From: Pseudomonadota bacterium
GTDB lineage: Bacteria; Cyanobacteriota; Vampirovibrionia; Obscuribacterales; Obscuribacteraceae
Direction of reading: 5' to 3'
Assembly: GCA_021325555.1 (NCBI GenBank)
Contig: JAJPGY010000033.1
Coordinates: forward strand, 62,001 to 126,000
DNA length: 64,000 bases
The position numbers and the translations under genes were made by a program. Below the pieces are notes generated by a model. The model made no database searches. It was not told the DNA's origin and saw nothing but the letters and a program-made list of their open reading frames with translations. Numbering within the stretch: the first letter of the stretch is position 1; each line of letters opens with the position of its first letter. Below are positions 17,184 to 25,959 of this stretch, piece after piece.

Positions 17184-18428
17184 TCAGCCGGACCACATGA
17201 CGTCGGCCGGTCCGCTTGCCGCCTTCTGGGTTCTCTTGGCCTGCATGCCCGCGTACTTCTTCATGGTCGCCGACATCTCCGGGTGCTCCGGGCCGAGCGT
17301 TCTCTCCAGTATGCCGAGCGCCCACTGGAAGAGCCTTTCGGCGTCGCCGAACCGCTCCTGCTCGGTGTAACCGGTGGCCAGCGCCGTCAGCCGGCGCGCC
17401 AGGTCCGGGTGCTCGGGGCCGCTGGTTTTCTCCACAATCCCGATTGCCCGCCAGTACAAAGGCTCTGCTTTTGCGAACTCGCCCTCGTCCTCATAGAGCT
17501 CGGCCAGGTTGAAGAGCGACTCGGCCACGTAATTGTGCTCCGGCCCCCAGTCTTTCTCCCGGCGGCAGATGAGCTCCTGGTAAAGGCTGGCTGCCTGGGC
17601 GTACTTGCCCTGGGTGTGATAGAGCAGGGCCAGGGCGCTCATGCTCGAGGCGACGCTGGGGTGCTGCGTGCCCAGAGCCTTGGTGCGGATCTTGAGCGCC
17701 AGGTTGTGGTGCTGCTCGGAGTCCGCCCAGTTGCCCTGAAGGCGGTGCAGCTCGGCCAGGTCGTGATGGGCGGTGGCCACGGTTGGATGCTCCTGCCCGA
17801 GATCCTTCTGCAAGATCCTCAGGGCGCGCTCCTGCAGGGGCTGCGCCTGGGCGTACTTGCCCTGGGCGCGATAGAGCAGGGCCAGGTTGTTCAGGCTCTG
17901 GGCGACCGTTGGGTGCTCGAGCCCGAGCGCGTTCTCGCGCAGGGCGAGCGCCCGGCGGAAGAGCGGCTCCGCCTGAGAGTACTTGCCCTGCGCGCGGTAG
18001 AGGTCGGCCAGGCTGTTCAGGCAGGTGGCCACCTCCAGGTTGTACTCCGGGTTCTTCTGAAATACGGCCAGCGCCCGCCGGTAGAGCGGCTCGACCTCGT
18101 TGAAGATGCCCTGCGCCCTGTAAAGGGCGGCCAGGTGCAGCATGCCTATTGCCATGTCCGGGTGGTCGGGGCCGTAAATCTTCTCGGTCAGGCTCATCGC
18201 CCTCTTGTAGAGCGGCTCGGCCTCGGCGTAAAAGCCCTGCACCCTGTTCAGGTTCGCCAGGTCGTACAAGGTGAGCGCCAGACGCGGATCTTGCTGTCCG
18301 AACTGCTCTGCGGCCGCCAGCGCCGCCCGGAAGGACTCTTCCGCCTTCTGATAGTCACCCTTCTGACAGAACCGGTTGCCAGCCTTGACGTGATGTTTCC
18401 ATGCTGTCTCTGTGGCAGTTTGCGTCAT
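17184..18428 (-). CDS. TPR-repeat protein (kinesin light chain-like TPR_10/12)
   Basis: 414 residues composed almost wholly of about nine 42-residue TPR units of the kinesin light chain type, each with the pattern LGxEHPxVAxSLNNLALLYxxQGKYxxAEPL. It has no signal peptide or membrane segment, so a cytoplasmic protein-interaction scaffold is likely. Long regular repeats of this kind are abundant in Cyanobacteria and their relatives. It ends 40 bases before the transglutaminase-TPR gene begins and is probably cotranscribed with it. Confidence 0.85.
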   Translation of the reverse strand: MTQTATETAWKHHVKAGNRFCQKGDYQKAEESFRAALAAAEQFGQQDPRLALTLYDLANLNRVQGFYAEAEPLYKRAMSLTEKIYGPDHPDMAIGMLHLAALYRAQGIFNEVEPLYRRALAVFQKNPEYNLEVATCLNSLADLYRAQGKYSQAEPLFRRALALRENALGLEHPTVAQSLNNLALLYRAQGKYAQAQPLQERALRILQKDLGQEHPTVATAHHDLAELHRLQGNWADSEQHHNLALKIRTKALGTQHPSVASSMSALALLYHTQGKYAQAASLYQELICRREKDWGPEHNYVAESLFNLAELYEDEGEFAKAEPLYWRAIGIVEKTSGPEHPDLARRLTALATGYTEQERFGDAERLFQWALGILERTLGPEHPEMSATMKKYAGMQAKRTQKAASGPADVMWSG

Positions 18429-18545
18429 ATCCCACCCGGATTCGGTTCCCCGCGCCCAAGGGCTGCCCGCAGGCGGCCCACGATCATATTTTGCCCGGCC
18501 GTGGCGAAAAATTTTCCCCCGGCAAGGAGATTTTCTGGCCGGACC

Positions 18546-19391
18546 TCAGGAGTCCACGAACTCCACCTCCACCGGCTGCGGCAGGATTCCCTTTTCGTGG
18601 GCCATGGCGAACAGGCGACGGACGGCCTCGCGCCCGGCCTGGCCGTAATCCACGGTCAGCTCGTTGACGTACATGCCCACGAAGCGGTCGGCCAGATCCC
18701 TGCCCATGTCGCGGGCGAAGGTGAGCGCGTATTCGAGAGCGTCGGCGCGGTGGCTGAGCGAGTAGAGGATGGACTCCTTGAAAATGCGGGTCGCCTGGCG
18801 CATCAGCTCCGGGCCCAGATCCTTGCGCACCACGTTGCCCCCCAGCGGCAGCGGCAGCCCGGTGAGGTCGTACCACCACTGCCCGAGGTCGACAATCCTG
18901 GTCAGACCGAGCTGCCCGTATGTGAGCTGCCCCTCGTGAATGATGAGCCCGGCGTCCACCTCGGCGCCGGCCACTGCGTCGAGTATGCGGTCAAAAGGCA
19001 TCTCCACCACGGTGAGCCCCGGCCGGTAGAGCTCAAGCACCAGGTAAGCGGTGGTCAGCTTGCCGGGAATGGCCACCCGCGCCGCGCCCAGCTGCTCCGA
19101 GTCCAGACTCTGGCGGGCGACCAGCATCGGGCCGTACTTATAACCCATGCTCGCCCCGCAGGGCATGAGAGCGTAACGCTCGGCCACCAGCGGGTACGCG
19201 GCGAAGGAGATGGCGGAGACCTCGTATCGGCCGGCGATGGCGTCCTGGTTCAGGCTCTGGATGTCCTTGAGAACCTGGTTGATCTTAAGGCCGCCACAGT
19301 CCAGCTTGTCTTTGGCCAGCGCGTAGAACATGAATGCATCGTCCGAATCCGGACTGTGCGCGATCGTGATCTCTTTCAGCTTGACTGCCAT
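18546..19391 (-). CDS. MqnD-like 1,4-dihydroxy-6-naphthoate synthase
   Basis: Periplasmic-binding-protein-fold enzyme of the MqnA/MqnD family, here most like MqnD: HSPDSDDAFMFYAL at the N-terminus and GLIIHEGQLTYGQLGL in the middle. MqnD converts cyclic dehypoxanthine futalosine to 1,4-dihydroxy-6-naphthoate in the futalosine route to menaquinone. It has no signal peptide, unlike true ABC-transporter binding proteins. ATG 19391 is chosen because GGGGAG lies 7 nt upstream. MqnA/B/C are not in the window, so the pathway itself is inferred. Confidence 0.82.
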   Translation of the reverse strand: MAVKLKEITIAHSPDSDDAFMFYALAKDKLDCGGLKINQVLKDIQSLNQDAIAGRYEVSAISFAAYPLVAERYALMPCGASMGYKYGPMLVARQSLDSEQLGAARVAIPGKLTTAYLVLELYRPGLTVVEMPFDRILDAVAGAEVDAGLIIHEGQLTYGQLGLTRIVDLGQWWYDLTGLPLPLGGNVVRKDLGPELMRQATRIFKESILYSLSHRADALEYALTFARDMGRDLADRFVGMYVNELTVDYGQAGREAVRRLFAMAHEKGILPQPVEVEFVDS

Positions 19392-19492
19392 AACCCGGCT
19401 CCCCGCAGACGAAAAGAGCATTGTCCACTGCCGGCCGGTCCACTGCCTGAGCCACGGTTAAGCATGCCCGGCGGTGGACACGCCGGACAATG

Positions 19493-21616
19493 TCACCTTT
19501 TGCCCGCACGTGCAGTCCAGTCGGTCGGTGATGGGCTTGAATAGTCGGCGGGCGGAGCCGGGGTCTCGTAGATGCGTTTGAGCGTGTTGAGATCGCGCGG
19601 CGTGATGTTGCCGAATTTGTAGCGGGCGGAAGGGCTCCTGCGCCTGCCGACTATGCTCACCTCGATGGGCTCCATGAGATCGTCCTTGAAGTCGCTGTGC
19701 CCGGAGATCCCCAGGGCATGACCCATCTCGTGGAGAAAAACCCCTGCCAGCGCGCGCTCCGGCACGTCCGGCAGGTAATAGGTCGGTCTCAACAGATAGA
19801 TCACCGCCTGCAAATTGCCCTTGATGACCTGCACCCGGGTGATTCCCAGCTCGTTGGGGGGAAGGTGGTTCTCCCAGACGACCTCGATGTCGGCGGCCTC
19901 GTCGGGCGCGGCCACCGTCACGGGCAGGTACTGCGACCATCTCTTGACCCCGGTTTCCAGGCTCGCCTGCCAGGATTGCGGCGAGCCTGGCGGAAGGTGC
20001 AGGCGCACGGGAAACTTCTTCCAGCGCGCCACGGTTCCGTCAGGCCCCCGCCTCACCTGCGCGAAGTAATCTCCGGCCCTTTGATCGTAGGGGATGGCTC
20101 TTACCACGCCGGAGAAATCGTAAGATCCCTGTTCACCGCCGGCGGTGGCAGCAAAAGCCGGCGCCGCCCCCTGCGGTTGCGCGCCGGCAACCTGCTGCCG
20201 CCCGGAAGCGCCGCCGGCATCGCTTGCCGGCGCGGCGAACTGGTCGGAATAGGATGGGGCGGGCGCGCTTGCTACTACCGGCGGTGCCTGCGCCTGAGCT
20301 GTCCGGCCGAAGGCGCCCTGGCCGGACAGTTTGGCCTCCAGGCGGGAGAGCCTCTCCGGGACGCTGCCGCTGCTGATCTTGCCAAAGATCTCGGTCTCCA
20401 GGTGATCCACGCGATCGTCGATCTCGTGCTCGGGGTACGTGGAGCCGAAGGCGATCTGCTCGAGCCTGACGATGCGCGTCTCCACAGCGCTCAGCGGGGC
20501 GGACGCCGGTGGCGCGCCTGTCGGGGCGCTCGTGCTCAAGGGCGTGGTGGGGGCAGTCGAGCCAGGGACCCTCTGCGTCGTGAAACCGGGGCCGTAGCTC
20601 GCCCCGGGCTGAGCGGGGCCGGGCGGCACCTGCGGGAGCGGCTTGCCGAAGTCAGGAATCATGCTTTCGCTGGGAAATGCGCCCGGCTGACCGGGCACAG
20701 TCGCCGCCGCCGGCGGTGCCGGATAGCCGGCCTGCGGGTAGCCTTGCGGCGGATAGCCTGATGATGATGCGGGCGGGACGCCCGCGCCCCCAGGGTAACC
20801 GCCGGCCTGCGGGTAGCCGGCCTGCGGCGCCGGGTAGCCGGCTTGCGGCGCCGGGTAGCCGGCCTGCGGCGCCGGGTAGCCGGCCTGCGGCGCCGGGTAG
20901 CCCGCAGGCGGCGCGAGGTAGCCGGCCTGCGGCGCCGGGTAGCCGGCCTGCGGCGCCGGGTAGCCGGCCTGCGGCGCCGGGTAGCCGGCTTGCGGCGCCG
21001 GGTAGCCGGCCTGCGGCGCCGGGTAGCCGGCCTGCGGCGCCGGGTAGCCCGCAGGCGGCGCGGGGTAGCCCGCAGGCGGCGCCGGGTAGCCGGCTTGCGG
21101 CGCCGGGTAGCCGGCTTGCGGCGCCGGGTAGCCGGCCTGCGGCGCCGGGTAGCCGGCAGGCGGCGCCGGGTAGCCGGCCTGCGGCGCCGGGTAGCCGGCC
21201 TGTGGTGCCGGGTAGCCGGCAGGCGGCGCCGGATACCCGGATGGCGGATAACCGGCCTGCGGCGCCGGATAGCCGGACGGCGGCGGGTAGCTCCCGTAAC
21301 CGGGAGCGGTGCCGTAGGCGGGCGGGCTTACTGCGCTGGCGGTTCCCGGGGCGGTGTTGACCGGGGCACCGTTTATCTTGGGCAGCGGATTGGGGCTTGG
21401 CGGCGCCGTCTTCTGCAGGGAGGTGTCGAATTTGGCTTGCGACGGGTCAATCGCCTTCAGCACCGGCTTGAGCTGTGAGGAGCCGGCCCAGGCCCGACCG
21501 GCGCCCAGCCAGAGCGCGACCAGGGCGGTAGCCAGGGCGCCCGGGCCCATGCGAGTTCCGGCGGTGCGGGCGGCGCAGCACGTCCTGGCGTATTTACCCT
21601 GTCGCTGGCGGATCAT
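19493..21616 (-). CDS. Secreted matrixin-type metalloprotease with GYPAPQA heptad repeats
   Basis: About 707 residues. It has an N-terminal signal-like hydrophobic segment ending AWA, then a low-complexity region with about 21 tandem GYPAPQA/GYPAPPA heptads, a Pro/Ala linker, a short region with two RLE-type helices, and a C-terminal metzincin domain. The zinc site is HEMGHALGISGH at 629-639, with a Met-turn candidate DLMEP at about 646-650, as in matrixins. It is preceded by a second HExxH gene whose stop lies 10 nt upstream. The start ATG 21616 has GAGGG 7 nt upstream. The repeat is probably a flexible, possibly wall-spanning spacer. Confidence 0.85.
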   Translation of the reverse strand: MIRQRQGKYARTCCAARTAGTRMGPGALATALVALWLGAGRAWAGSSQLKPVLKAIDPSQAKFDTSLQKTAPPSPNPLPKINGAPVNTAPGTASAVSPPAYGTAPGYGSYPPPSGYPAPQAGYPPSGYPAPPAGYPAPQAGYPAPQAGYPAPPAGYPAPQAGYPAPQAGYPAPQAGYPAPPAGYPAPPAGYPAPQAGYPAPQAGYPAPQAGYPAPQAGYPAPQAGYPAPQAGYLAPPAGYPAPQAGYPAPQAGYPAPQAGYPAPQAGYPQAGGYPGGAGVPPASSSGYPPQGYPQAGYPAPPAAATVPGQPGAFPSESMIPDFGKPLPQVPPGPAQPGASYGPGFTTQRVPGSTAPTTPLSTSAPTGAPPASAPLSAVETRIVRLEQIAFGSTYPEHEIDDRVDHLETEIFGKISSGSVPERLSRLEAKLSGQGAFGRTAQAQAPPVVASAPAPSYSDQFAAPASDAGGASGRQQVAGAQPQGAAPAFAATAGGEQGSYDFSGVVRAIPYDQRAGDYFAQVRRGPDGTVARWKKFPVRLHLPPGSPQSWQASLETGVKRWSQYLPVTVAAPDEAADIEVVWENHLPPNELGITRVQVIKGNLQAVIYLLRPTYYLPDVPERALAGVFLHEMGHALGISGHSDFKDDLMEPIEVSIVGRRRSPSARYKFGNITPRDLNTLKRIYETPAPPADYSSPSPTDWTARAGKR
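20811..21266. repeat. 21-bp coding tandem repeat (about 21 copies)
   Basis: On the plus strand the unit reads approximately GGGTAGCCGGCCTGCGGCGC plus one base, encoding GYPAPQA on the minus strand. Variants (CTTGCGG, AGGCGG) change Q to P or are silent. One unit reads GYLAPPA. The near-identity of copies suggests recent expansion or gene conversion and possible length variation between strains. Confidence 0.95.
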
Positions 21617-21626
21617 CGACGGACCC

Positions 21627-22877
21627 TCAAGAGTCGAGAAGGTCGTCCGAGAACTCGTTGCCCACGCGAAGGCTCGCTTGCAGGTCGGCAATCGTATCCA
21701 CAAAGACGGCCCGCACCATCTTGTCCGGTGAGAGCACGAGCTCCCGCAAGATCTCGTGAATCTCCGGGTCGATGCGCTTCAAAGCTTCCCGGCTCTCCTT
21801 GACCGAGAAAGCGGCCACGCACTCCGCCCAGTACTCGAACTTGCTCTGGCGCGCGTAGCCCGAGATGAAGACGCGCTCGAAGATCTTCTCCTGGGGCAGG
21901 AGCTCGGATGTCCCCTCGTACGCTTGCGGGAGCGGGAAGAGCCTTTCCGACCTGGAAAGCCGCTGCCCGAAGAGATCGGCTATCCTGTCCTGGGTGGCCT
22001 GCGAGAGAATGAACTCGAGCTGGTGGCCGTACTCGTGGGCAACCACCAGGTTGAGCCGCACCTCGTAGTAAGGCTTGATCGTCGTGGCCACCGTGGCCAG
22101 CATGCCGAACCTTTTGGCGTAGCCAATCTCCTTCTCGAACTCCTCGCGGTCGAGCGTCACGTATCCGGTGCGCACGCCGGTGGCCCCGGCTGCTCCGTGC
22201 TTGACGTTGCCGAGCGCCGCCGTGCCCTCGCTCTTGCGCACGATCTGCAGCAGCCCGCAAGATGCCCAGAGCTTGAGGCTCTCGATCACGTATCTCTTCT
22301 GCGCCGCCGTCAGCCCATCGAAGTTCTCGAAGTAGCGCAGAATCTCGTTGTCGGAGTAAGGCTTGTCCTTCTTGTACAGCGGGCGGACGAACTCGTGGTT
22401 CCAGGGCGCGCCGCTGCTTTTCGTCCCCTGAAAGATTGTGGTCAGCTGCGTGGTCTCGTCGAGCTTGCGGCGGGGCGCCCTTTTGACCGTGTCCCTGAGG
22501 AAGAGGTTGCCCTCGTCGTCGAAGCTGCCGACCAGACGGTGGTCTTGCGTGGAGACGCGGCCCATCACCACGGTGAGCGGCACCCCGTTGTATTTCATGG
22601 TGCCGGTTGGACCGGGCACCGCACCGGGCAGCTCGAGCTCGAGACCGGTGGCGTCGATGCCCCGGAAGATGCAGCCGGGGATCTCGTCGATCGGCTTGAG
22701 CCCGCTGGTCGAGCCGAAGGGGCCGCTCGTGTCCTTGAGCATGCCGTCCTCGAAAAGAAAGCCGACCGGGCTGCCGTCCAGGTAGATCTTCCCGTAGTCG
22801 ACAACCAGCATCTGCCCGTTGAGCTCGATGAACCCGCTCGGACCCTGAACCCTGGTTGTTTCCGCCTGGGCTGTCAC
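21627..22877 (-). CDS. Putative gluzincin-like HExxH protein
   Basis: 416 residues with no recognised family. It has the zinc-protease signature HEYGH (281-285) and a downstream FEYWAECVAAF segment with E352, spacing that fits a gluzincin third ligand. The N-terminal ~170 residues look beta-rich (FIELNGQMLVVDYGKIYLDG, FEDGMLKD), perhaps a binding domain. No signal peptide is visible. It is immediately upstream of the matrixin gene (10-nt gap), so the two metalloproteases are probably co-expressed. Enzyme activity is inferred from the motif only. Confidence 0.7.
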   Translation of the reverse strand: MTAQAETTRVQGPSGFIELNGQMLVVDYGKIYLDGSPVGFLFEDGMLKDTSGPFGSTSGLKPIDEIPGCIFRGIDATGLELELPGAVPGPTGTMKYNGVPLTVVMGRVSTQDHRLVGSFDDEGNLFLRDTVKRAPRRKLDETTQLTTIFQGTKSSGAPWNHEFVRPLYKKDKPYSDNEILRYFENFDGLTAAQKRYVIESLKLWASCGLLQIVRKSEGTAALGNVKHGAAGATGVRTGYVTLDREEFEKEIGYAKRFGMLATVATTIKPYYEVRLNLVVAHEYGHQLEFILSQATQDRIADLFGQRLSRSERLFPLPQAYEGTSELLPQEKIFERVFISGYARQSKFEYWAECVAAFSVKESREALKRIDPEIHEILRELVLSPDKMVRAVFVDTIADLQASLRVGNEFSDDLLDS

Positions 22878-22883
22878 CGCTAT

Positions 22884-23546
22884 TTAGCCTTTGGCGGCGA
22901 CAGTGGCCATCGCTTTTTTCCAGTCGGAAAGGAACTGCTCGAGACCCTTGTCCGTCAGCGGGTGGCAGACCAGCTGCTTGAAGACCTTGTAGGGCATGGT
23001 GGCGATGTCGGCGCCGGCCAGGGCGGCCCTTGTCACGTGCAGGGGGGTGCGGATGCTGGCGGCCAGCACCTTGGTCTCGATCCCCTGAATGTGGAACACC
23101 TCCACGATCTGCTCGACCAGCGCCATGCCGTCTTCGTTGATGTCATCGAGACGGCCGGCGAAGGGGCTGACGATATAGGCGCCTGCCCGGGCGGCCAGAA
23201 GCGCCTGGTTGACGCTGAAGCACAAGGTGACGTTCACCTTCACCCCTTCCCTGCTCAGCTGACTGGTGGCTGCAAGCCCGGCAGGGGTTAAAGGGCACTT
23301 GACTATGGCGTTGGGCGCCCAGGTGGCGATGTCCCGGCCTTCCTTGAGCATCCCTTCCGTGTCCGTCGAGACCACCTCGGCGCTCACCAGACCGGAGACC
23401 ACCTGGCAGATATCCTTGACCCGCCGCTTGAAGTCCACGCCTTCCCTGGCCACCAGGGTGGGGTTGGTCGTCACGCCGGACAGAACGCCCCAAGAAGCAA
23501 TCTCCTTGATCTCGTCGAGATTGGCTGTATCCAGATATAGTTCCAC
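22884..23546 (-). CDS. tal: Transaldolase / fructose-6-phosphate aldolase family (TalC/MipB)
   Basis: 220-residue short-type transaldolase starting [20 protein letters not shown], with [13 protein letters not shown] and the Schiff-base lysine in [13 protein letters not shown]. This subclass includes transaldolases of the pentose phosphate pathway and fructose-6-phosphate aldolases; the sequence alone does not separate them here. It lies 6 nt upstream of the HExxH gene and begins close to the divergent LCP gene. Confidence 0.93.
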   Translation of the reverse strand: MELYLDTANLDEIKEIASWGVLSGVTTNPTLVAREGVDFKRRVKDICQVVSGLVSAEVVSTDTEGMLKEGRDIATWAPNAIVKCPLTPAGLAATSQLSREGVKVNVTLCFSVNQALLAARAGAYIVSPFAGRLDDINEDGMALVEQIVEVFHIQGIETKVLAASIRTPLHVTRAALAGADIATMPYKVFKQLVCHPLTDKGLEQFLSDWKKAMATVAAKG

Positions 23547-23623
23547 GGCTATCTCCTGTCTGCTGTAAATTTTGGGTCAAGCCTTAGCTCGTACTCAGTA
23601 TAGCCAATCGAGGACAGGGTAAG

Positions 23624-25039
23624 ATGGAGGCTGTCAGGTTTTTAAAGCGCAGGCATCCCTTGCCCAAACGGACCCCACATTATTCCGTCTACCCGTTCTG
23701 GCAGACGCTCTTGTCTGTCTTGTTCGGTGTTGCGGCCGGTGTGGTCATCCTAATCGGCCTGACCAGGTCGCACGGCCTGGCGCTTTCTCACGCTTTTCCG
23801 GCCGCCGACGGCAGTGGGCTGCAGGTGCCGAGCCTGCCCAGCCTGCCCAGGCTGGCCCGGCGCATGAACCTTCTGGTCATGGGGGTGGACTCCAACGGCA
23901 GGGACACACAGCGTTTCGTCTCCACGCGCTCGGACACGATGATGCTGGTCAGCATCGACCCGGAGCGCAACCGGGTTTCCCTGGTGTCGATACCGAGGGA
24001 CAGCCGGGTGCCGATCGAGGGGCATGGCCTCGACAAGATTAACGCCGCCCACGCTTACGGCGGCCCCGATCTTTCCGTGTCCACGGTCAAGAATGCTTTT
24101 CTGGTTCAGGTCGATCACTACGTGGTTGTGGACACGCAGGGGCTCAAGACCTTGTTTGAGGCGCTCGGCCCCGTCGATGTGCTGGTGGAAAAGCCGATGC
24201 ACTACACCGACCACGCGGCCGGCCTGCACGTGAATCTGCAAGCGGGGCTGCAGACGCTGGACCCGGTGCAGGCTGAAGAGTATGTGCGCTATCGCCATGA
24301 CGCGCGCGGCGACCTCGGGCGCATCGAGCGGCAGCAGTGGTTTTTGCGCCAGGTGGCCCGCAAGCTGCGGGAGCCGCAGATCATCTTGAAGATCCCCGAG
24401 CTGGTCGCCTTCGCCAGGGACAACGTGGTCACCGATCTGACGGCCGAAGACATGGTCCGGCTGGCCACTTTCCTGAAGGATGTGCAGCCGTCGCAGGTGC
24501 AGACGGCGACCATACCCGGCTCGGCAGCCACCATCGGCGGCGGCAGCTACTGGATCCCGGACATGGGTGCGGCTAAGGTGGTGCTCGAGCGCCTGGTGGG
24601 AACCGGTCTCGGCGCCGCGGACATGGCCTTGTCCGGCGGCGCCGAGACAGCCGCCGCTGCGGTGCCGGCCGAGACGCCAGAGGAGGTGGGGCCGATTTCG
24701 GTGGCCATCAAGTATCCTCGCGGTGCGGAACCGGGGGTCAAGAACCTGGAGGCGCTCCTCAACGCCTGCGGCTACGTGGTGCGATACAAATGGCAGACCC
24801 CGCTGGCCGAGTGCCAGCACGAGCAGATTGTCGGATTGAGCAAGCGGGCCGACGAGATGCAGCTGGCAGCCCTGCGCAAGAACGTGCCCGATCTCGGCGC
24901 GTGGCCGTCCGTGGTGGCGATCGATTCGCGCCCGCCGGCCGACTTCACGATCGTCATCTCGCCGACCACCGCCTTCGCCAACGTCAGCGCGCAGGCTCAA
25001 GGGCCGGTCGGCTACCGGTTGCAGCAGGTCGCCGAATAA
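23624..25039 (+). CDS. LytR-CpsA-Psr (LCP) family protein with LytR_C domain
   Basis: 471 residues: a short cytoplasmic N-terminus, one membrane segment (about residues 22-44), an LCP phosphotransferase domain (about 75-230) and a C-terminal LytR_C domain (about 350-440, SVAIKYPRGAEPGVKNLEALL). The LCP domain shows RSDTMMLVSIDP, SIPRDSRVPI and a later YVRYRHDARGDLGRIERQQ segment with the conserved arginines. LCP enzymes transfer glycopolymers from lipid carriers to peptidoglycan. It is convergent with korB, from which it is separated by 18 bases. Confidence 0.92.
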   Translation: MEAVRFLKRRHPLPKRTPHYSVYPFWQTLLSVLFGVAAGVVILIGLTRSHGLALSHAFPAADGSGLQVPSLPSLPRLARRMNLLVMGVDSNGRDTQRFVSTRSDTMMLVSIDPERNRVSLVSIPRDSRVPIEGHGLDKINAAHAYGGPDLSVSTVKNAFLVQVDHYVVVDTQGLKTLFEALGPVDVLVEKPMHYTDHAAGLHVNLQAGLQTLDPVQAEEYVRYRHDARGDLGRIERQQWFLRQVARKLREPQIILKIPELVAFARDNVVTDLTAEDMVRLATFLKDVQPSQVQTATIPGSAATIGGGSYWIPDMGAAKVVLERLVGTGLGAADMALSGGAETAAAAVPAETPEEVGPISVAIKYPRGAEPGVKNLEALLNACGYVVRYKWQTPLAECQHEQIVGLSKRADEMQLAALRKNVPDLGAWPSVVAIDSRPPADFTIVISPTTAFANVSAQAQGPVGYRLQQVAE

Positions 25040-25057
25040 CAACTCCGGCGCCCGGGG

Positions 25058-25939
25058 CTAGATCATCTCCTCGATCAGCTGGCCGAACACCTCGGGCTTG
25101 AGACCGAGCGGGCGCTTGATCATGGCCGGACCATCCCGGAGCACCGGCTCGCTGTCCTCGTAGGTGGGCTGCTCGCTCTTGTAGAGGACGCCGAGCGGAA
25201 TCTTCTCGCCCCACTCGAAGGATTTCTGCAACGACCTGGCCGCGTCGGAGGGGTCCCAGCCGTTCTCCTCGAGCTTGTAGACGCGCTCCTTGAAAAAGGC
25301 GTACGTGTTCACCTTGTTGTAGGTGACGCAGGGGCTGAAGACGTCGATCAACGAGAATCCTTTGTGGGCGATGCCGCCGGCGATCAGCTCGGCGAGCTGC
25401 TTCTGCTCGCCGGAGAAGCCGCGGGCCACGTAGGTGGCACCGGTGGTGATGGCAAGCGCCAGCGGGTTCAGGGGCAGCTCGATGTTGCCGTTGGGCGTCG
25501 ACTTGGTGCGGTGCTCCTTGGTGGTGGTGGGCGAGGTCTGCCCGGTGGTCAGGCCGTAGATCTGGTTGTCCATGACCACGTAAGTGATGTCCAGGTTGCG
25601 GCGCATGGCGTGGATGAAGTGACCGACGCCGATTCCGTAACCGTCCCCGTCGCCGCCGGTCACCACCACCTTGAGGTCGGTGTTGGCCAGGTGGGCGCCG
25701 GTGGCCACGGCCACCGCCCGCCCGTGCAGGCTGTGGATGCCGTAAGCGTGTATGAAGCCGGGCAAATTAGACGAGCAGCCGATCCCGGAGACGACCAGCA
25801 GATCCTTGGGCTCTATGCCGAGGCTCGCAGCTGCCTGCTGCACGGACTTGAGGACGCCGAAGTCGCCGCAACCCGGGCACCAGTCCGGATCGACGGGGCC
25901 CTTATAAAGATCTACCGGTAACTCTACAACTGTAGCCAT
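25058..25939 (-). CDS. korB: 2-oxoacid:ferredoxin oxidoreductase, beta subunit
   Basis: 293-residue TPP-binding subunit. The cofactor motif is CPGCGDFGVLKS at the N-terminus followed by GGDGDGYGIGVGH with the Mg/TPP-binding aspartates and NQIYGLTTGQ. Together with the alpha/gamma fusion just upstream it oxidatively decarboxylates a 2-oxoacid, most likely 2-oxoglutarate, to acyl-CoA with reduction of ferredoxin. The beta subunit has no ferredoxin domain of its own. A 20-nt gap separates it from korA. Confidence 0.93.
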   Translation of the reverse strand: MATVVELPVDLYKGPVDPDWCPGCGDFGVLKSVQQAAASLGIEPKDLLVVSGIGCSSNLPGFIHAYGIHSLHGRAVAVATGAHLANTDLKVVVTGGDGDGYGIGVGHFIHAMRRNLDITYVVMDNQIYGLTTGQTSPTTTKEHRTKSTPNGNIELPLNPLALAITTGATYVARGFSGEQKQLAELIAGGIAHKGFSLIDVFSPCVTYNKVNTYAFFKERVYKLEENGWDPSDAARSLQKSFEWGEKIPLGVLYKSEQPTYEDSEPVLRDGPAMIKRPLGLKPEVFGQLIEEMI

Positions 25940-25959
25940 TCTCGAATTTCCTCTTGCAA

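Noticed and set aside
17100..19544. 814-residue open frame on the plus strand
   Set aside because: It is wholly antisense to the TPR and MqnD genes. In GC-rich DNA, open antisense frames are common; this one has no domain, no good start site and low-complexity composition, while the minus-strand products match known families.
20677..21478. Plus-strand Arg-rich open frames across the heptad repeat
   Set aside because: They are antisense translations of the 21-bp repeat; the minus-strand frame has a signal peptide, the protease domain and a ribosome site.
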